A stretch of 64,000 bases of DNA from positions 62,001 to 126,000 of the IMG/VR virus record IMGVR_UViG_3300042402_002841; one strand, 5' to 3'. Shown here piece after piece: positions 18,260 to 26,918 of this stretch. Both the position numbers and the translations under genes were made by a program. This DNA comes from a virus. Numbering within the stretch: position 1 is the first letter of the stretch; each line of letters begins with the position of its first letter. The notes under the pieces are model-generated. The model saw only the letters and a program-made list of their open reading frames with translations. It was not told the origin of the DNA and did not search any database.

Positions 18260-18781
18260 ATGGGTGTTGACCTGTCTTTAACATCAACTGGATTGTCGGT
18301 AAATGGGGAGACAAGTGCATTTAAGTCAAAAAACAAGGGAGCGGCAAGGCTTTACGAGATTTCCAACCATGTACTAACAGACTTATCTGTAAAGGGTGCC
18401 AACTGTGTGATTATTGAGAGTTACTCCTATGCGTCTAGAAACTCTCAGGCTCACAGTATTGGAGAATTGGGAGGGTGTGTTCGGATGACCCTATGGCAAC
18501 ATGGAATACCTTTTATAGAAGTGCCACCAACATCCAGGGCAAAGTTTGCTACTGGAAAAGGGAATGCTGGAAAAACTGAAGTTATTTCTGCTGTCTCATC
18601 AAAGACTGGAAAACTGTTTTCTGGCTCTAGTGCAGATGACGAATGTGATGCCTGGGTTCTTGAACAAATGGGATTGGCAAAAATTAATAATTCTGATTAC
18701 TCATGGACAAAAGAGCAACTATCTGCTTTGGACAAGATAGATTGGTCGCCACTAGATACTTTAGTTATTGGAGAAAAATGA
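18260..18781 (+). CDS. RuvC-like Holliday junction resolvase
   Basis: The 173-residue product shows the RuvC/RNase H-like acidic set: Asp in MGVDLSLTSTG at the N-terminus, Glu in VIIESYSY, and Asp residues in SADDECDAWVL. The intervening SIGELGGCVR matches the helix preceding the second catalytic region in bacterial RuvC. ATG 18260 is preferred because GGGGG lies eight bases upstream; an in-frame ATG at 18245 is the alternative. It probably resolves branched replication or recombination intermediates before packaging. Confidence 0.85.
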   Translation: MGVDLSLTSTGLSVNGETSAFKSKNKGAARLYEISNHVLTDLSVKGANCVIIESYSYASRNSQAHSIGELGGCVRMTLWQHGIPFIEVPPTSRAKFATGKGNAGKTEVISAVSSKTGKLFSGSSADDECDAWVLEQMGLAKINNSDYSWTKEQLSALDKIDWSPLDTLVIGEK

Positions 18782-19125
18782 TTTCACGCAATGCGCCGAT
18801 TAGTCAAGTAGATATTGAGCATGAATTACTCCGTCTTATGGAGATGCTTGAGACGGAGACTGAAGCATTTGAAACACTCGCTGAGGATTCTGCAAAGAAA
18901 GAAGCCTTGTATAAATCTAATTGGGCAAAAGAATACCTCTCTGCAAAAGGCTCAATCAAGGAGCGAGAGGCTTGGGCGGATTACAAGTTGGCTGATGAGA
19001 ACTTTGACTACAAAATTGCTGAGGCTCTACTAAAGTCAAAGCGTGAAAAATTGCTTTCGCTTCGTACATCAATTGACGCAATGCGAACGCTTAATGCAAA
19101 TGTCAGGGTTCAGGTAAACCAATGA
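18778..19125 (+). CDS. Coiled-coil protein of unknown function
   Basis: ATGA overlaps at both ends tie this 115-residue gene to the resolvase and the ParB-like gene. The product is a single long charged helix pattern (LLRLMEMLETETEAFETLAE) with a basic C-terminal half and no catalytic motif. An accessory role in recombination is inferred from position only. Confidence 0.7.
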   Translation: MISRNAPISQVDIEHELLRLMEMLETETEAFETLAEDSAKKEALYKSNWAKEYLSAKGSIKEREAWADYKLADENFDYKIAEALLKSKREKLLSLRTSIDAMRTLNANVRVQVNQ

Positions 19126-19904
19126 GAGAGAAAATATCCCAAGACTTAATGCCTTTAGCATTAAATGTTGACGACCTAATTCCGCTTGAAAAGAATCCTA
19201 GAAAAGGCAACATTGAAGCAATTATGTCTTCGTATGAAGAGTTCGGTCAGATGAAGCCGATTGTTGTTCGCCCAAACAATGATGGGACATTCACGGTGAT
19301 TGCTGGCAACCATCAACTGCAAGCGGCTAAAAAACTTGGATGGACACAGATTGCCGCTGTTCAGATGAATGCCGATGACGACCGTGCTGTTGCGTTTGCA
19401 TTGGCAGACAACAGAACGATGGAACTCGGACATACCGACCCAGCAATCCTGAATGAAATGGTCATAGACCTGTACGAAGATTTTCCAGAACTATTTGAGG
19501 GACTTGGGTGGGATGAATTTGAAATTGCTGCAATTGAAGAAACTCAGTATGTTTCAGAAATAGTTTCACCCATTGCTGAAGCGTACTTCACCCCAGTTAT
19601 TCAAAAACCTGTTGAGCCGAGCGCGCCAGTCAATATCAATGTTGAGGAATCCGAAGATGGTGTCAGACGGATTGTTGCTGGCAATGATATTGACCACAAC
19701 AGAGTAGCAGTCTCTGGAAGCACAATCGTATCTCCTGGCTCATCTCCGCAGGCAGTTGTCCAGTACACCATTGTTTTTGACAACCCAGAACAGCAACGAA
19801 AATGGTATGACTTTGTTCGTTACCTTCGTAATGACCCAGGTATTTCTGGGACAACAACAGCAGAAAAGTTGATGGATTTTATTGACATGCATACGGAGGT
19901 TTGA
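19122..19904 (+). CDS. ParB/Srx-fold nuclease-like protein
   Basis: The first 120 residues form a ParB N-terminal domain: DLIPLEKNPRKG, MKPIVVRPNNDGTFTVIAG, then GNHQLQAAKKLG, the GxxR-like segment with His in place of Arg. The C-terminal half is unrelated and ends in a helical region that could mediate partner binding. It opens a set consisting of this gene, a tiny gene, a PP-loop PAPS-reductase-like enzyme and a second ParB-like protein. ParB/PAPS-reductase pairs are known as IbrB/IbrA in enterobacteria, but what this one does in a phage is unknown. Confidence 0.82.
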   Translation: MREKISQDLMPLALNVDDLIPLEKNPRKGNIEAIMSSYEEFGQMKPIVVRPNNDGTFTVIAGNHQLQAAKKLGWTQIAAVQMNADDDRAVAFALADNRTMELGHTDPAILNEMVIDLYEDFPELFEGLGWDEFEIAAIEETQYVSEIVSPIAEAYFTPVIQKPVEPSAPVNINVEESEDGVRRIVAGNDIDHNRVAVSGSTIVSPGSSPQAVVQYTIVFDNPEQQRKWYDFVRYLRNDPGISGTTTAEKLMDFIDMHTEV

Positions 19905-19906
19905 TA

Positions 19907-20098
19907 ATGAACATTCATTCACCTGAAAATATTGAGTCATATCTTTCTTTAGTTAGCAAACTAAATAAAAAATACAAAGGTAGAGATTGGTCGGATAGGC
20001 ATTCAATTATTTTAACAAGTGCTTTATTTTATGAAGTTGCTTCCAAAATTGTTGAACTTCAGAATCGCATTGAAGAACTAGAAGCAGATAATGACTAA
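19907..20098 (+). CDS. Small helical protein between ParB and PP-loop genes
   Basis: The ATG at 19907 follows the ParB stop by two bases and the gene overlaps the next by eight. The 63-residue product begins MNIHSPENIESYLSLVSKL and ends in a leucine-zipper-like VELQNRIEELEAD. No family recognised. It is conserved in layout with the module, which suggests a linker or dimerisation partner. Confidence 0.6.
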   Translation: MNIHSPENIESYLSLVSKLNKKYKGRDWSDRHSIILTSALFYEVASKIVELQNRIEELEADND

Positions 20099-21233
20099 GC
20101 AGAGAATGTTTCTAGATATATCCTGTGTTGATGCTGCTCGGCAAAGGATAAGACATGTCTATGATACTTTTGATACTGTTTGCGTTCAGTTTTCTGGAGG
20201 AAAAGACAGCACAGCAGTTCTTTACTTGGCTAAAGAAATTCATGAAGAGCGAGGACTAGGTCCAGTAAAAGTAATCTTCAGAGACCAGGAAATGGTAAGC
20301 CCTCTTGTTTATGACTATGTAGAAAAAGTTATGAATTATGACTGGGTGGATATGGAGTGGTACTGCCTTCCGTATGCTCAAGAAATTTGGGTGCTTGGGG
20401 TTAGGGAAAACATATTGGCTTGGGACCCATACAGGGAAAAGGCTGGCATGCTTGCACGCCCCATGCCTCCGTGGGCTATTAATGCATCTCATTTTGGGAT
20501 GCCTATGGACCAAACTCTTCCAGAAGGAATTGATTACTACACAATGCAGGGAAAAACGGGAAGCGTGGCTTTTATAACTGGAGTTCGTGCAAACGAATCT
20601 ATGGTTCGCTATCGCTCCTTGGTTCAAAAGGTGCACGAAAATTATATTGTTAGTCCGTACAAAATGAAAAAGTCAATACCTTTAAAGTTTGCAAAAGTTA
20701 TCTATGACTGGCAAATGGATGATGTATTAAAATTTATTTCAGAAGAACATGATGCTGAATATTGTGAGTACTACGACCTTGCATCAATGACTGGCTCAAA
20801 TACCAGGGTTGGTGTTCCTCTTCATGCTGTTGCAATTAGACGCATTGGAGACCTTGTCGCAACTGAGCCAGATTTTTACGACACACTATGGTCAGTATGG
20901 CCAAATATTGATGCTCAGAGACGCTGGTGGCCAGAGTTTGATATTGAAAAATTTATTGAAAATTATGCTGCTGATGGATTTAGGGGCGCAAAGCGATGCA
21001 TAGAGGAAAACATGCTTGACGATTTTGACAAGCGTCGCGCTCGTGCTTATGTTGCTGATTTTAGAAAAAAACATTTAAAAGACCCATATTCATATCCAAT
21101 GAATTGGCTTATAAGAAACTTGTTGTTAAATGAAATAACTATTTCTGCAGCAGCGCCAGTTGGTCCCAAAACCAAAGCAGACACTCTTAGAAAAAAACTT
21201 GCAGAACAGGAATTAAATAATGCAGAAAATTGA
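20091..21233 (+). CDS. PAPS-reductase-like PP-loop protein (IbrA-like)
   Basis: The 380-residue product carries the PP-loop SGGKDS (about residues 35-40) of the adenine-nucleotide alpha-hydrolase / PAPS reductase family, followed by FRDQEMVSPLVYDYVEKV. It continues with the long C-terminal extension typical of IbrA-like and phage members rather than the short CysH tail. TGVRANESMVRYRSL resembles the Arg-containing substrate loop. No CysH-type C-terminal cysteine pair is visible, which argues against plain sulfate assimilation. Flanking ParB-like genes suggest an adenylation or thiolation chemistry on DNA or RNA, which is inference. Confidence 0.85.
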   Translation: MTKQRMFLDISCVDAARQRIRHVYDTFDTVCVQFSGGKDSTAVLYLAKEIHEERGLGPVKVIFRDQEMVSPLVYDYVEKVMNYDWVDMEWYCLPYAQEIWVLGVRENILAWDPYREKAGMLARPMPPWAINASHFGMPMDQTLPEGIDYYTMQGKTGSVAFITGVRANESMVRYRSLVQKVHENYIVSPYKMKKSIPLKFAKVIYDWQMDDVLKFISEEHDAEYCEYYDLASMTGSNTRVGVPLHAVAIRRIGDLVATEPDFYDTLWSVWPNIDAQRRWWPEFDIEKFIENYAADGFRGAKRCIEENMLDDFDKRRARAYVADFRKKHLKDPYSYPMNWLIRNLLLNEITISAAAPVGPKTKADTLRKKLAEQELNNAEN

Positions 21234-21771
21234 TTATGTACCTTTTGCCGAATTAAATATTGCTCCATTTAAGGCAACATACATACTTAGACCAGACCTG
21301 TTGACCCTCTCCAAGTCGCTTATTGATTTTGGTTTCATGCTTCCAATAGTTGTTCAAAAAGAAACAAACATTGTTATTGACGGTAATGAGCGAGTGTCTC
21401 TTGCAAAAATCAATAAATATGTCAAAAAAGCCGTAGGGGATTTGTGTCCTGTCGTTTATGTTGAATGCGATACTCTTGAAGCACAAATGATGCATCTGAG
21501 ACTAAATCGTTCCAGAGGAAATCTTTTAGCAAAACCAACATCAGGTATTATTAGAAATCTTGTCAAATCAAAAAAGTATTCAAAAGAAGACCTTGAAGAA
21601 TTTTTGCAAATGAAGCATGACGAGTTTTATCTTCTTCTTGATGGTTCTTTGCTTAAACATAGAAAAATTTCAGAACATAGTTACTCCCGTGCATGGGTGC
21701 CAGTTGAGGCCGACCCGAAGGCTACTGATTCCTCAATATCAATTGAGAGACCGCCTAATTCCGATAGATAA
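21220..21771 (+). CDS. Second ParB-like protein
   Basis: The gene overlaps the PP-loop gene by 14 bases. The first 100 residues again read as a ParB-type domain: VPFAELNIAPF, LIDFGFMLPIVVQKETN and VIDGNERVSLAKI (GNER replacing the usual GERR/GxHR). A helical segment and an unstructured Ser/Pro-rich tail follow. It is clearly diverged from the ParB-like protein at 19122, so the module has two distinct ParB folds around one PP-loop enzyme. Confidence 0.75.
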   Translation: MQKIDYVPFAELNIAPFKATYILRPDLLTLSKSLIDFGFMLPIVVQKETNIVIDGNERVSLAKINKYVKKAVGDLCPVVYVECDTLEAQMMHLRLNRSRGNLLAKPTSGIIRNLVKSKKYSKEDLEEFLQMKHDEFYLLLDGSLLKHRKISEHSYSRAWVPVEADPKATDSSISIERPPNSDR

Positions 21772-21790
21772 GTAACCAATAGTCCTGTAA

Positions 21791-21799
21791 TGATACAAT
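21791..21799 (+). promoter_or_regulatory. Extended -10 promoter candidate before the tail operon
   Basis: TGATACAAT matches the extended -10 form TGnTAnAAT and lies 30 bases before the first structural gene on the plus strand. There is no clear -35 box at 17 bases. Similar extended -10 boxes occur before 35318, 56129 and 59512. It could drive the late connector-tail transcript. Confidence 0.35.
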
Positions 21800-21829
21800 T
21801 TTTTAAACGCTCAATTAAGGAGTAAAACA

Positions 21830-22021
21830 ATGGACATACCAAGACGAGGGTTTCTCAGAGGTGGTAGAGATGCGGTCAGAACTAACAGGTTCCGCCGAAC
21901 GGCTCGTTCACTAGCACAGCAAGCCCGCAGAGCAGTGGGTTTTGGTGGTGTGCCAGATGAAAGAGTGCGAGACATCATCGGTGAAGGTCGCAGGGCTCGC
22001 CGTTTCGCTCGCGAGCGCTAA
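21830..22021 (+). CDS. Small arginine-rich protein
   Basis: AAGGAG nine bases upstream of the ATG marks a strong start. The 63-residue product is extremely basic (RNRFRRTARSLAQQARRAV; GRRARRFARER) and has no acidic counterbalance apart from a short VPDERVRD turn. A DNA- or RNA-binding or minor head protein is possible. No family recognised. It is followed by CCCTTAAGGG (22026-22035), a palindrome that overlaps the ribosome site of the next gene. Confidence 0.68.
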   Translation: MDIPRRGFLRGGRDAVRTNRFRRTARSLAQQARRAVGFGGVPDERVRDIIGEGRRARRFARER

Positions 22022-22040
22022 TTAACCCTTAAGGGCAATA

Positions 22041-22928
22041 ATGCTCGTCACAGTACAAGACCTCGTAACCTACATGGACATTTCTTTGTCTTTAAGGCAG
22101 CAAGATGCTGCCGATATTGTGCTGTCTGGTCTTCAAAGCGAACTTGATGCGTACCTGGGGAGACCTGTTGAAATAACGGAGTTTACCGAGGAGTACAAAG
22201 TTCCAAGCAATCACTTAGCCACTCCGATGTCGTCATTCTTTTATCAAAACAGCCTTGAGTCTTCTTTTTATACGGCTAATGGTAATTCCAATCAATCTTC
22301 AATGAACTATGCGCTTCCTCCAGAGACGGTCTATTTAAGAAACTCTCCAGTAGTAAAAGTTCATAGCGTACAAATTCAAAATCAGTGGACAACGCCCACT
22401 TACTTAGGTGAAGCAATAACCAGAACAGCGGTAGTAACAGGTGCTACAAAATCTGGAATTAGGATTACTTTTACTGCCAATAATCACGGATTCACGGTCG
22501 GACAGTATGTGACAGTGACTGGAATTACTCCAACTGTATACAATGTTTCAAATAAAAAAATAGTTGAGGTTACAACCAATTCTTTTATCGTTGAGGTTGA
22601 ACCTGGCGCATTGAGTGCGTATGTTTCTGGTGGCGAAGCAGAGGCTATTGGGACCAACTATTCTGTCCGCCGATACGGGATTGACATCTTCAATATTGTT
22701 GCTGATGACACTATCACGGTGAACTATGAGGCTGGATTAGATGGTCAATCAATTCCCATTTTTAAACTTTTAATTCTTCGTGCAGCGACAAGAGAAATGC
22801 AAAATATGCACGACGATGTTGTTGGTATTAAAGACCTTGAATCAAGGAATGTTGCTCCTCTTGAGACTGGCTTTTCAGACAGAGAACTGGCTTCCGTTAA
22901 GCAGTACAAGCGCCAAAGGATTGCGTAA
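22041..22928 (+). CDS. Head-tail adaptor with inserted beta-domain
   Basis: Residues 1-60 (VTVQDLVTYMDISLSLRQQD, then SELDAYLGRPVE) and the last 60 residues match phage head-tail connector/adaptor proteins. These bind the portal underside. Between them sits an insertion containing a beta-rich domain with FTANNHGFTVGQYVTVTG, a module frequently found in tail and fibre proteins. It begins the connector-tail order: adaptor, gp10-like completion protein, tail terminator, sheath, tube. Confidence 0.72.
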   Translation: MLVTVQDLVTYMDISLSLRQQDAADIVLSGLQSELDAYLGRPVEITEFTEEYKVPSNHLATPMSSFFYQNSLESSFYTANGNSNQSSMNYALPPETVYLRNSPVVKVHSVQIQNQWTTPTYLGEAITRTAVVTGATKSGIRITFTANNHGFTVGQYVTVTGITPTVYNVSNKKIVEVTTNSFIVEVEPGALSAYVSGGEAEAIGTNYSVRRYGIDIFNIVADDTITVNYEAGLDGQSIPIFKLLILRAATREMQNMHDDVVGIKDLESRNVAPLETGFSDRELASVKQYKRQRIA

Positions 22929-22929
22929 A

Positions 22930-23364
22930 ATGCGCATTCAAATACATGTTGATAAAAATAAAGTTGAAGATGCTTTAGAAAACATGCAGGACGCAGTAAA
23001 AGACCTTCGTCCTGTTTTTAGAAAAGCAGAAAAAGACCTTTCAGATATTTATACAAAACACTTTACATCTAATGGTAGTGGAAGATGGAAACCACTTGAT
23101 GCCGAGTATGGTGCATGGAAGTCAGCAAATTACCCTGGAAGACCGACTCTTGTTCAGAGCGGAGCGCTTTTTAGAACCATTAGAAAATTCAGCGTTAGGG
23201 AAATAAATAAAACATCAGCATCATTTGGTACGGATGCGAAAGTAGCCAAATTTCATCAGTACGGTACATGGAGCATGCCTAAGCGAGAAATAATATTTGA
23301 GCCACCGATGTTTGCTAAGAAACTTGCAGAAGACATTGCTGACCATATTGAGGATGCTGCCTAA
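22930..23364 (+). CDS. Tail completion / HK97 gp10-like protein
   Basis: The 144-residue product reads like phage virion-morphogenesis proteins (Mu gpG / HK97 gp10 class): SGRWKPLDAEYGAWK, then GRPTLVQSGALFRTI, FHQYGTWSMPKREIIFEPP and a C-terminal helix. These signatures (LxxSGxLxxS-like, then HQxG...PxRxFL-like) are distinctive for the family. It probably joins tail and head. It begins one base after the adaptor stop and overlaps the next start. Confidence 0.85.
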   Translation: MRIQIHVDKNKVEDALENMQDAVKDLRPVFRKAEKDLSDIYTKHFTSNGSGRWKPLDAEYGAWKSANYPGRPTLVQSGALFRTIRKFSVREINKTSASFGTDAKVAKFHQYGTWSMPKREIIFEPPMFAKKLAEDIADHIEDAA

Positions 23365-23948
23365 TGGAACTCATGTTTGGTGCTCACTATGCAAAGCAAT
23401 ATGTAAATAATTATTTAAGAAATGATATTCCAGTAAGAATTGTGGATTACAGAAATGGCTGGAATCTTGACGATGCAACCCTCCCTACTCCTGTATCTTT
23501 TTTTACATACGAACCAATTGCCTTAGATACATGGCCCACAATCATTACGGTCGCCATGTCAACAAACAGGATGGAAAGAATTGGTTATGCAGGAATTAAC
23601 CCTCTGTATAGGGTCAATTATTCAATGAGGACATATGTTTGGGTGCGTGATATTGGTTCCGAAGAAGCAACTCTAATGAGGGACAGATTAACCACTGTCG
23701 TTCGTTCTGCCCTTCTTGACTATCCATGCATGAAAGCAACAGACCCTCAGGACTCATTTAAAGCAATGATTGATGAGTCAACGATGCAAGAGCAATTTTC
23801 AGACTTAACTCTTTTAAAAGGTGACAGAGTTATGGCTGGCGCATATTTATCTTATGACTTGTCAATTGATGAAGTCGTGGACAGACGACCACTGGGAACG
23901 GTGAGCAATGTTGAACTTGAATATACCAATCTAGACAGAACCCCATAA
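23364..23948 (+). CDS. Tail terminator-like protein
   Basis: This 194-residue gene overlaps the completion gene (TAATG). Beta-strand-rich segments PVRIVDYRNGWNL, TIITVAMSTNRMER and YRVNYSMRTYVWV followed by a helix containing RDRLTTVVRSALLD fit tail terminator/neck proteins located between gp10-like and sheath genes in contractile phages. The assignment depends mainly on gene order and predicted topology. Confidence 0.6.
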   Translation: MELMFGAHYAKQYVNNYLRNDIPVRIVDYRNGWNLDDATLPTPVSFFTYEPIALDTWPTIITVAMSTNRMERIGYAGINPLYRVNYSMRTYVWVRDIGSEEATLMRDRLTTVVRSALLDYPCMKATDPQDSFKAMIDESTMQEQFSDLTLLKGDRVMAGAYLSYDLSIDEVVDRRPLGTVSNVELEYTNLDRTP

Positions 23949-23987
23949 GGGGATGATGTAAACTAAATGTGATTTACAGGAGAAAAA

Positions 23988-24353
23988 ATGACTCATATTC
24001 ATAAAATTGAAAAAATCAAAGACGAAAAAGAGTTTGATTCAAACGGCTCTGGGTATGTAATTGTGTCAAATGTTGCTGGAAGACCAATAGTTATTGGTTC
24101 GCCAGCGGTCACTCTTTATCCAGGAGATAAAGCATTTTCATGTGAAGACAACGATTCCGTACTTCGGGCAGTAAAAGCCAAAAAACTTGCAATCGTTGAA
24201 ATCTTTGAATCAAAACCGAAAACAAAGAAGCAAAAGCCAGAAGAACCAAAACAAGAAGAAACTTTAGCAACAGTTGCAGATATAGAAGAAGAAGTTTCTG
24301 TACAATTGGGGTTGTCCGATGAAGGCGATTCTCCGCTGAGCGACAAACTGTAA
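23988..24353 (+). CDS. Small structural protein before sheath, unknown
   Basis: AGGAGAAAAA precedes the ATG. The 121-residue product has a compact N-terminal beta-rich part (VIVSNVAGRPIVIGSPAVTL, YPGDKAFSCEDND) and a charged, disordered C-terminus rich in Lys, Pro and Glu. The first part resembles small head/tail decoration folds, but no family is recognised. It is co-directional with the sheath gene, 18 bases downstream. Confidence 0.65.
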   Translation: MTHIHKIEKIKDEKEFDSNGSGYVIVSNVAGRPIVIGSPAVTLYPGDKAFSCEDNDSVLRAVKAKKLAIVEIFESKPKTKKQKPEEPKQEETLATVADIEEEVSVQLGLSDEGDSPLSDKL

Positions 24354-24371
24354 GACACTAAGAGAGGTCCA

Positions 24372-25847
24372 ATGCCAGGCGTAACAATTACCACAGCAGT
24401 AAGAACAGGCCCAACAAGCGCTACTGTTCGTGAATCATCACAGGCTTTTTTTATTGGTCTTGCTCAGCGAGGACCAGTTGATGAGGCAGTTCTCGTAAGA
24501 AGCCTTGCCGAGTTTGAGGAGACATTTGGTACATATGTTACCTATGCCTACCTGCATCCAACTGTTCAAACTTTCTTTGAAGAGGGTGGCACGCAGTGTT
24601 ACATCGCCAGAGTCGTTGGACCAGGAGCAACCACTGCAAATGTAATCTTGGATGACGGTGGCCCAAGCGCGGATGAACTTATTGAATTGACAGCAAATGG
24701 CCCTGGAAACTGGGCGCACAGCATGCAAATTCAAGTAACCGCATCAGGTTCTCTTCGTAATATTAAATTGACCTACAATGGTGACCTTGTTTACCAAACA
24801 GGAAACAGAGCAAGCGCATCAGCCCTGGTAAGCGCAATCAACAACAGCGCAATTGCATCACAATACATGACTGCAACTCTATTGATTGACGAACTTCCAG
24901 GTGCTTCTGCAGCAGTAGCCTTTGGAGCAGGTACTTATACTGACGGCAATGACGACATTGGAGATTCCACAGTTGACACAACATTTACAGCATATGTTTC
25001 TGCTCTTGATTTGTTTCTTGACTCGTATGGAACTGGTGCAGTTGTTTGTCCAGAAACACACCAAATCAATACGCAATTGATTGCTCATGCAAATTCTTAT
25101 AACAGAATTGCACTATTGCATCTTGAAGAAGGCACGAGTGACCCTGCTGATGATGCAGCAACACTGAGTGCAGAAGACCACTCGGAGCATGCAGCAGTTT
25201 ATTACCCATGGGTTTTTATTCCAACCGATGTTAATGGAGTTAATAAGTTAATTCCGCCAACAGGATTTGTTGCTGGTAAGCGTGCTCTTGCGCACAACCA
25301 GACAGGCCCTCATCAGCCATATGCTGGTCTTGTATCTAGTGCAAGATTCGTAAATGGAGTTGAAGTTGATGTTAATAGAACACTCGGTGACTCACTTGAT
25401 GCTGAGTATGTAAACGCAATTCGTTTTATTGCTAACTCTATTAGAATCTATGGAGCACGCTCGTTGTCAACTGACACCGATAATTTCAGATTCATTACAA
25501 TTCAAGACACTGTCAATGGAGTTGTTATTGAAGCAAATGCTTCAATGGAAGACTTAGTCTTCTCTGTAATTGATGGTCGTGGTGGATTGTTTGCTTCAAT
25601 TGAAGGAAGATTGACCGCCATTTGTGAAAGAATGAAGGCAATCGGAGCGCTTTACGAGGCATACGATGCTAATGGAAAATTGCTTGACCCTGGCTACTCG
25701 GTTAAGTGCGACACTTCAATCAACACAACAGCACAACTTGCAGAAGGAACAATCAAGGCTCAACTTGGTGTCCGAGTGAGTTCAGTTGGCGACAAGATTG
25801 AAGTGACAATCATTAAGTCAAACCTAACATCCTCAATTACAGTCTAA
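24372..25847 (+). CDS. Tail sheath protein
   Basis: The 491-residue product begins MPGVTITTAVRTGP, then QAFFIGLAQRGPVDEAVLVRS and LAEFEETFGTYV, the classic N-terminal signature of contractile tail sheath proteins. The C-terminal part has VNAIRFIANSIRIYGARSLS and a final domain with IEVTIIKSN, matching the conserved handshake domain. The sheath contracts to drive the tube through the envelope. Length is normal. The tube gene follows 13 bases later. Confidence 0.95.
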   Translation: MPGVTITTAVRTGPTSATVRESSQAFFIGLAQRGPVDEAVLVRSLAEFEETFGTYVTYAYLHPTVQTFFEEGGTQCYIARVVGPGATTANVILDDGGPSADELIELTANGPGNWAHSMQIQVTASGSLRNIKLTYNGDLVYQTGNRASASALVSAINNSAIASQYMTATLLIDELPGASAAVAFGAGTYTDGNDDIGDSTVDTTFTAYVSALDLFLDSYGTGAVVCPETHQINTQLIAHANSYNRIALLHLEEGTSDPADDAATLSAEDHSEHAAVYYPWVFIPTDVNGVNKLIPPTGFVAGKRALAHNQTGPHQPYAGLVSSARFVNGVEVDVNRTLGDSLDAEYVNAIRFIANSIRIYGARSLSTDTDNFRFITIQDTVNGVVIEANASMEDLVFSVIDGRGGLFASIEGRLTAICERMKAIGALYEAYDANGKLLDPGYSVKCDTSINTTAQLAEGTIKAQLGVRVSSVGDKIEVTIIKSNLTSSITV

Positions 25848-25860
25848 GTAGGAGCAAAAA

Positions 25861-26316
25861 ATGGCAAAACTATCTCAGAGGCAAATCCTTGCGGAAATTG
25901 TTCCGATTAGCGCTTCATCGCCTAAGTGGAACCTTTTCCAGTTTGCTCAAGTTTCTGGTGGCGAAATTACCGCTTCTGTTGAAAAGATTTACCCTGGTGG
26001 CGCAAAATTTCCAGAAGTTCTTTGTGCTCCAGCGGAAATTGGTGACATTACGCTAACTGCTCATTACGACGATGACAGAACTGCCGCAGAAGACGGAAAC
26101 GGAATTGCTGCAAAAATTAAAGCCCTCAGACCGCTTGTTGGTCGTGCTTACTACGACATTGTAGTAAAGACATATGACTGCGACATTGAGGTTAAGGGTC
26201 TTGACCGCACATATTCAAAGTGTCTTTTGGTTGGAATTACAGAGCCAGACGGTGACTCATCTTCGGGTGCCCCAGCAACATTTGCACTGACATTCTCAGT
26301 GCAAGGCGTGGTCTGA
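25861..26316 (+). CDS. Tail tube protein
   Basis: The 151-residue product directly follows the sheath gene after AGGAGCAAAA. The strands KWNLFQFAQVSGGEITASVEK, YPGGAKFPEVLCAPAEIGD and the terminal SGAPATFALTFSVQG fit the T4 gp19-like tube fold of contractile tails. Position between sheath and tail-assembly chaperones supports the assignment. Confidence 0.88.
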   Translation: MAKLSQRQILAEIVPISASSPKWNLFQFAQVSGGEITASVEKIYPGGAKFPEVLCAPAEIGDITLTAHYDDDRTAAEDGNGIAAKIKALRPLVGRAYYDIVVKTYDCDIEVKGLDRTYSKCLLVGITEPDGDSSSGAPATFALTFSVQGVV

Positions 26317-26378
26317 TTTAAAATAACATTTTACTAGTTACTTGCACTGCAAACCAATTGCTGTGCTAGTGTTCTGGC

Positions 26379-26918
26379 ATGACAGAAAATAACTCTCTCT
26401 ATTCAGAATCAGAACAACCTAAAAAGGCAGAGCCAAAACAGGCTTCTTTGCCGAAGGTTGAAGAACAAAATGTCCTTAACAAACTTAAAGAAGTAATTCA
26501 AAAAAAGGTTGAGCGTCCAGTTGTTCGTCTTGATGTCCCAGAACGCCCAGGCGTTTCTTTGCGAATCAGCCCAAATATTACCCAAAATCAACTTCGCAAT
26601 TGGCGAAAGAATTCTGGCGAGGACACAAAGGCTGGCATGGACTCCATTAAGTTTTCTTGCTATGTAATTGGTTCAACAACAGTTGGTGTATGCATTGACG
26701 AAGAAGAAGTGTTTGACGAGAGTGGTTACTCTCTTAACTTCGCATCATCGCACATCCTTGAGATGACAGAGGCTTCACGCCCTATCCCAGAGGCTGTTCG
26801 TGCGTTTTTTGGAGTTGACCCACACCTTGAGGCTGCCGCTTTGGCAATCCTTGATGCTTCTGGATACTCCGACACGATTGACACATCGGACCCTACGACG
26901 GAGTCTTCAACGAACTAG
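26379..26918 (+). CDS. Tail assembly chaperone (upstream frame)
   Basis: This 179-residue protein between tube and tape measure has a disordered, charged N-terminus and a folded part (VVRLDVPERPGVSLRISPN, IKFSCYVIGSTTVGVC, VRAFFGVDPHLEAAA). Gene order marks it as the gpG-like tail assembly chaperone that binds the tape measure during tail building. It ends at 26918 while an overlapping reading frame continues (next entry), the usual arrangement for programmed frameshifting. A weak TGCTAGTGT extended -10-like box lies just upstream at 26364-26372. Confidence 0.8.
   Translation: MTENNSLYSESEQPKKAEPKQASLPKVEEQNVLNKLKEVIQKKVERPVVRLDVPERPGVSLRISPNITQNQLRNWRKNSGEDTKAGMDSIKFSCYVIGSTTVGVCIDEEEVFDESGYSLNFASSHILEMTEASRPIPEAVRAFFGVDPHLEAAALAILDASGYSDTIDTSDPTTESSTN

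Noticed and set aside
20091-21233. Host sulfate-assimilation enzyme (CysH) acquired as a metabolic gene
   Set aside because: The C-terminal cysteine motif of CysH is absent and the gene sits between two ParB-like genes, so an IbrA-like or DNA-directed role fits better.
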